Below are positions 61,977 through 64,000 of a stretch of DNA of 64,000 nt, piece after piece. The notes beneath the pieces were generated by a model that ran no database searches, was not told the DNA's origin, and saw only the letters and a program-made list of their open reading frames with translations. The stretch is taken from the NCBI GenBank assembly GCA_022826045.1, contig JAJDVQ010000022.1, positions 1 through 64,000 on the forward strand, in the 5' to 3' direction. The number at the start of each line of letters is the position of its first letter. Position 1 is the stretch's first letter. A program made the translations under genes and the position numbers. Source of the stretch: Acidimicrobiia bacterium. GTDB lineage: Bacteria; Actinomycetota; Acidimicrobiia; Acidimicrobiales; Poriferisodalaceae.

Positions 61977-63206
61977 GCCGAGCCCGACCGCTTCGCGGGC
62001 TCTGGCCTCGCGCTGCTTGCGCTCGATCTCCTCGCGCTTCTCCACCGGCGTCTGGTTGGTGATCACCTGGTACAGGTCGGTGTCGATGTCGTCGAGGACG
62101 ACATCGCCGGCCAGCACTGCTGACTTCCAGTCCTGGTGCTCGGCGTCGCGCTCGTGGAATTCACCCATGACCTCGGCGGCGAACAGCTCGAGGCTGGAGC
62201 AGATGTCCTCGTGGGTGTTCTTGCCGGCCTGGTTGAGCAGGATGAGCTGATCGACGTGGGCGTCCTCGTACATCTCCAGCTTGCGGCGGATGGTGTCGGG
62301 TGAGCCCACGAGGCCGACGTTGTTGCTGGCCTTCTGGCCCTTCGGCGACTTCTTCCACTCCTGGTACTCGTCCCACAGGTTGACCGAGCCCGGCTCGACC
62401 GGACCATGGGAGTTGTAGAAGACCAGCGAGAACTGGAAGAACGTCCAGCCCTCTGCCTTGGCTTGGGCTTCCTCGTCGGTCTCGGCGCACATGAACGGAC
62501 TCACCACTGCCACGCCGGGGTTGGTCTGGTAGTCGCAGAGCAGGTCGAGGTGGTTGAGGTAGTTGTTGTAGTAGGCGTTCACCCAGGCCCGGGCGGCGTC
62601 GGCCGACACGAATGAGAAGCCCAGCGCTCCCATGCCCCGCTGGGCCGCCATGACGATCGTGTCGAGCTGGCTGCAGGCCACCCACAGGGGCGGGTGCGGC
62701 TTCTGATACGGCTTCGGCACGACGTTTCGGGCGGGGAACTTGAAGATCTCGCCGTCGTAGCTGTGGTTGACCTCTTGGAACATCGGCATGAGGCAGCGCA
62801 CGGCGTCTTCCCACACGACGCGCTTGTCGCGGAAGCGGCGGTCGAAGGGGTGCAGCTCGGTGACCGACGATCCCTCGCCGATGCCCAGCTCGACCCGGCC
62901 GCCGCTGACGATGTCGAGCGTGGAGACCCGCTCGGCGACGCGGGCTGGGTGGTTGGTGGGCAGCTGCACGATGCCGTGCCCGAGCCGGATGTTGCGGGTG
63001 CGCTGGCTGGCTGCCGCCAGGAAGACCTCGGGCGCCGAGCTGTGGCTGTACTCCTCGAGGAAGTGGTGCTCGACCTCCCACGCGTAGTCGTAGCCGAGCT
63101 TGTCGGCCAGCTCGATCTGGTCGAGCGCCTGCTGGAACAGGACGAACTCGGAGTCGTCGTTCCACGGCCTCGGCAGCTGCAGCTCGTAGAAGATCCCGAA
63201 CTTCAT
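61974..63206 (-). CDS. LLM-class (luciferase-like) flavin-dependent oxidoreductase, bacterial-luciferase-type
   Basis: A 410-residue TIM-barrel enzyme that opens MKFGIFYELQLPRPW. It continues with EVEHHFLEEYSHSSAPEVFL, RTRNIRLGHGIVQLPTNHPA and SGGRVELGIGEGSS, the standard luciferase-like layout. The middle has KPHPPLWVACSQLDTIVMAA, and a charged C-terminal tail rich in Glu/Arg/Lys ends the chain. It is longer than the other LLM protein in the window and belongs to a different branch. Probably an alkane-, amine- or dialkyl-sulfide-type monooxygenase using reduced FMN; the substrate is unknown. It converges on the dehalogenase gene. Confidence 0.88.
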   Translation of the reverse strand: MKFGIFYELQLPRPWNDDSEFVLFQQALDQIELADKLGYDYAWEVEHHFLEEYSHSSAPEVFLAAASQRTRNIRLGHGIVQLPTNHPARVAERVSTLDIVSGGRVELGIGEGSSVTELHPFDRRFRDKRVVWEDAVRCLMPMFQEVNHSYDGEIFKFPARNVVPKPYQKPHPPLWVACSQLDTIVMAAQRGMGALGFSFVSADAARAWVNAYYNNYLNHLDLLCDYQTNPGVAVVSPFMCAETDEEAQAKAEGWTFFQFSLVFYNSHGPVEPGSVNLWDEYQEWKKSPKGQKASNNVGLVGSPDTIRRKLEMYEDAHVDQLILLNQAGKNTHEDICSSLELFAAEVMGEFHERDAEHQDWKSAVLAGDVVLDDIDTDLYQVITNQTPVEKREEIERKQREARAREAVGLG

Positions 63207-63494
63207 GGCATGTCCCCCTGTGCGCTCGACCGCCGGTCATCCTATGTGGGCGCTCCCGGTGCTGACCGGGGCGGGTCCTGTCAGCTCGCTGCGCGTCAGC
63301 GCGGGCAATAGGCGCAGTCCTCGCGGGCTGCGGGGCCCGTTCGCTGCCACCCACCCCTCCGCTGGCGCGCACACGGACCCTCGCGGGTGCCGTCGTATCG
63401 GACCGCTTGGTATTGGCCGAGTGCATCTGAGTCTCGCTGTCTGGCGGCCGTACATACAGGGGTGTTTGGACGGGAATGGGGGCGGTGCGAAGAT

Positions 63495-64000
63495 ATGAGC
63501 GTGAACACCATTGGATTCGTGGGGCTGGGCACGATGGGCGGGCCGATGTGCGCTCGCTTGGCCGACGCCGGCTACCCGGTCACGGCCTTCGACCTGAATG
63601 CTGACGCGCTCGATGCCGCGGTGGCAGCAGGCGCGATCGCGGCTGGCTCAGCTGCGGAAGCGGCCTCTGGCGCCGACGTCTTCCTGACCTCGCTGCCCGC
63701 TCCTCAGCATGTCGAAGCGGTGATGCGCGACGCCGGTGCGCTTGGGGCGCTGTCTGCGGATTCGGTGTGGGTGGATTTGACGACGAGTCGTCCGGAGCTG
63801 ATCCGGCGACTGGCTGGGGAGGCGCCCGAGGGTGTTGCCGTGGTGGATTCACCGGTGACGGGTGCCGTGGATGGCGCCCGTCACGGCACTTTGACGCTGT
63901 TCGCCGGAGGCGAGACGGCGGCGGTTGAGCGGGTGCGGCCGGTGCTGGAACGGCTGGGGCGGGTCATCGCGTGCGGGGCGTTGGGCACGGGGTGCGTGAC
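63495..64000 (+). CDS. 3-hydroxyisobutyrate dehydrogenase-family NAD(P) oxidoreductase, 3' end cut by window
   Basis: An ATG at 63495 opens a frame without stop to the right edge (168 codons). It reads NTIGFVGLGTMGGPMCARLA, the GxGxxG nucleotide motif of beta-hydroxyacid dehydrogenases. DVFLTSLPAPQHVEAVM and the substrate-binding DSPVTGAVDGARHGTLTLFA (normally DAPVSGG) follow. The catalytic Lys lies beyond the edge. The 288 bases upstream hold no recognisable gene. Likely tartronate-semialdehyde, 3-hydroxyisobutyrate or a related substrate. Confidence 0.9.
   Translation, partial: MSVNTIGFVGLGTMGGPMCARLADAGYPVTAFDLNADALDAAVAAGAIAAGSAAEAASGADVFLTSLPAPQHVEAVMRDAGALGALSADSVWVDLTTSRPELIRRLAGEAPEGVAVVDSPVTGAVDGARHGTLTLFAGGETAAVERVRPVLERLGRVIACGALGTGCV

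Noticed and set aside
1-64000. CRISPR array, tRNA, rRNA or prophage structural genes
   Set aside because: No evenly spaced repeats, no tRNA T-loop signature in cloverleaf context and no capsid, tail or integrase-like frame were found by reading; a tRNAscan or minced run would settle this.

Overview
The window is a 64 kb piece of a high-G+C bacterial chromosome with dense, tightly packed genes, frequent GTG and TTG starts and many ATGA stop/start overlaps. The metabolic genes (cytochrome P450, CaiB/BaiF CoA-transferases, luciferase-like flavin enzymes, a thiolase with a DUF35 partner, a LinB-like haloalkane dehalogenase, QueF, CBS-less IMPDH/GMP reductase) suggest an actinobacterium, perhaps an Acidimicrobiia-like environmental or host-associated lineage. 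That placement is inference; no rRNA or tRNA gene was seen.

Left region (1-8477): the probable N-terminus of an IS1182-type transposase runs off the left edge. Next comes a minus-strand type III-like restriction-modification operon (Res, then Mod, then a small unknown gene). Diverging from it is a plus-strand pair: a DUF3696-type AAA ATPase and a PIN-domain protein.

Metabolic region (8594-29900): an enoyl-CoA hydratase / oxidoreductase / amidohydrolase-fold operon; P450 and an MFS transporter; an HU-like protein; a peptide-type ABC transporter (binding protein and two permeases, no ATPase in view); a tandem-fused CoA-transferase; a SNF2 helicase; a DUF4143 ATPase; RidA and Dtd; a thiolase-like/DUF35 pair; and a second fused CoA-transferase.

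Defence island (29907-46735, almost all minus strand): a run of overlapping or closely spaced genes encodes an adenine-N6 methyltransferase, a Dcm-type cytosine-C5 methyltransferase, a MORC/MutL-like GHKL ATPase with a C-terminal nuclease-like motif, a DUF3883 SNF2-type helicase and a DUF1156 DNA methylase. After a roughly 650-base break come a 66-residue charged protein, a ClpP/SDH-fold serine peptidase and a Swt1-HEPN/DUF499 ATPase. Helicase + DUF1156 methylase + DUF499 ATPase matches the composition described for Hma (helicase-methylase-ATPase) defence. The GHKL ATPase, the two extra methyltransferases and the embedded peptidase make this an enlarged, possibly undescribed version. Two adjacent dyad sequences lie upstream of its first gene.

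Right region (46998-64000): an SDR-like oxidoreductase, a CinA-like protein, an Nmad2 (nucleotide-modification-associated) protein, a third fused CoA-transferase, a glutamine amidotransferase, a serine hydrolase, a luciferase-like enzyme with an acyl-CoA ligase, an HTH-membrane-glycoside-hydrolase fusion, QueF with a GMP-reductase-like enzyme, a YceI protein, a haloalkane dehalogenase, another luciferase-like monooxygenase, and a 3-hydroxyisobutyrate-dehydrogenase-family gene cut by the right edge.
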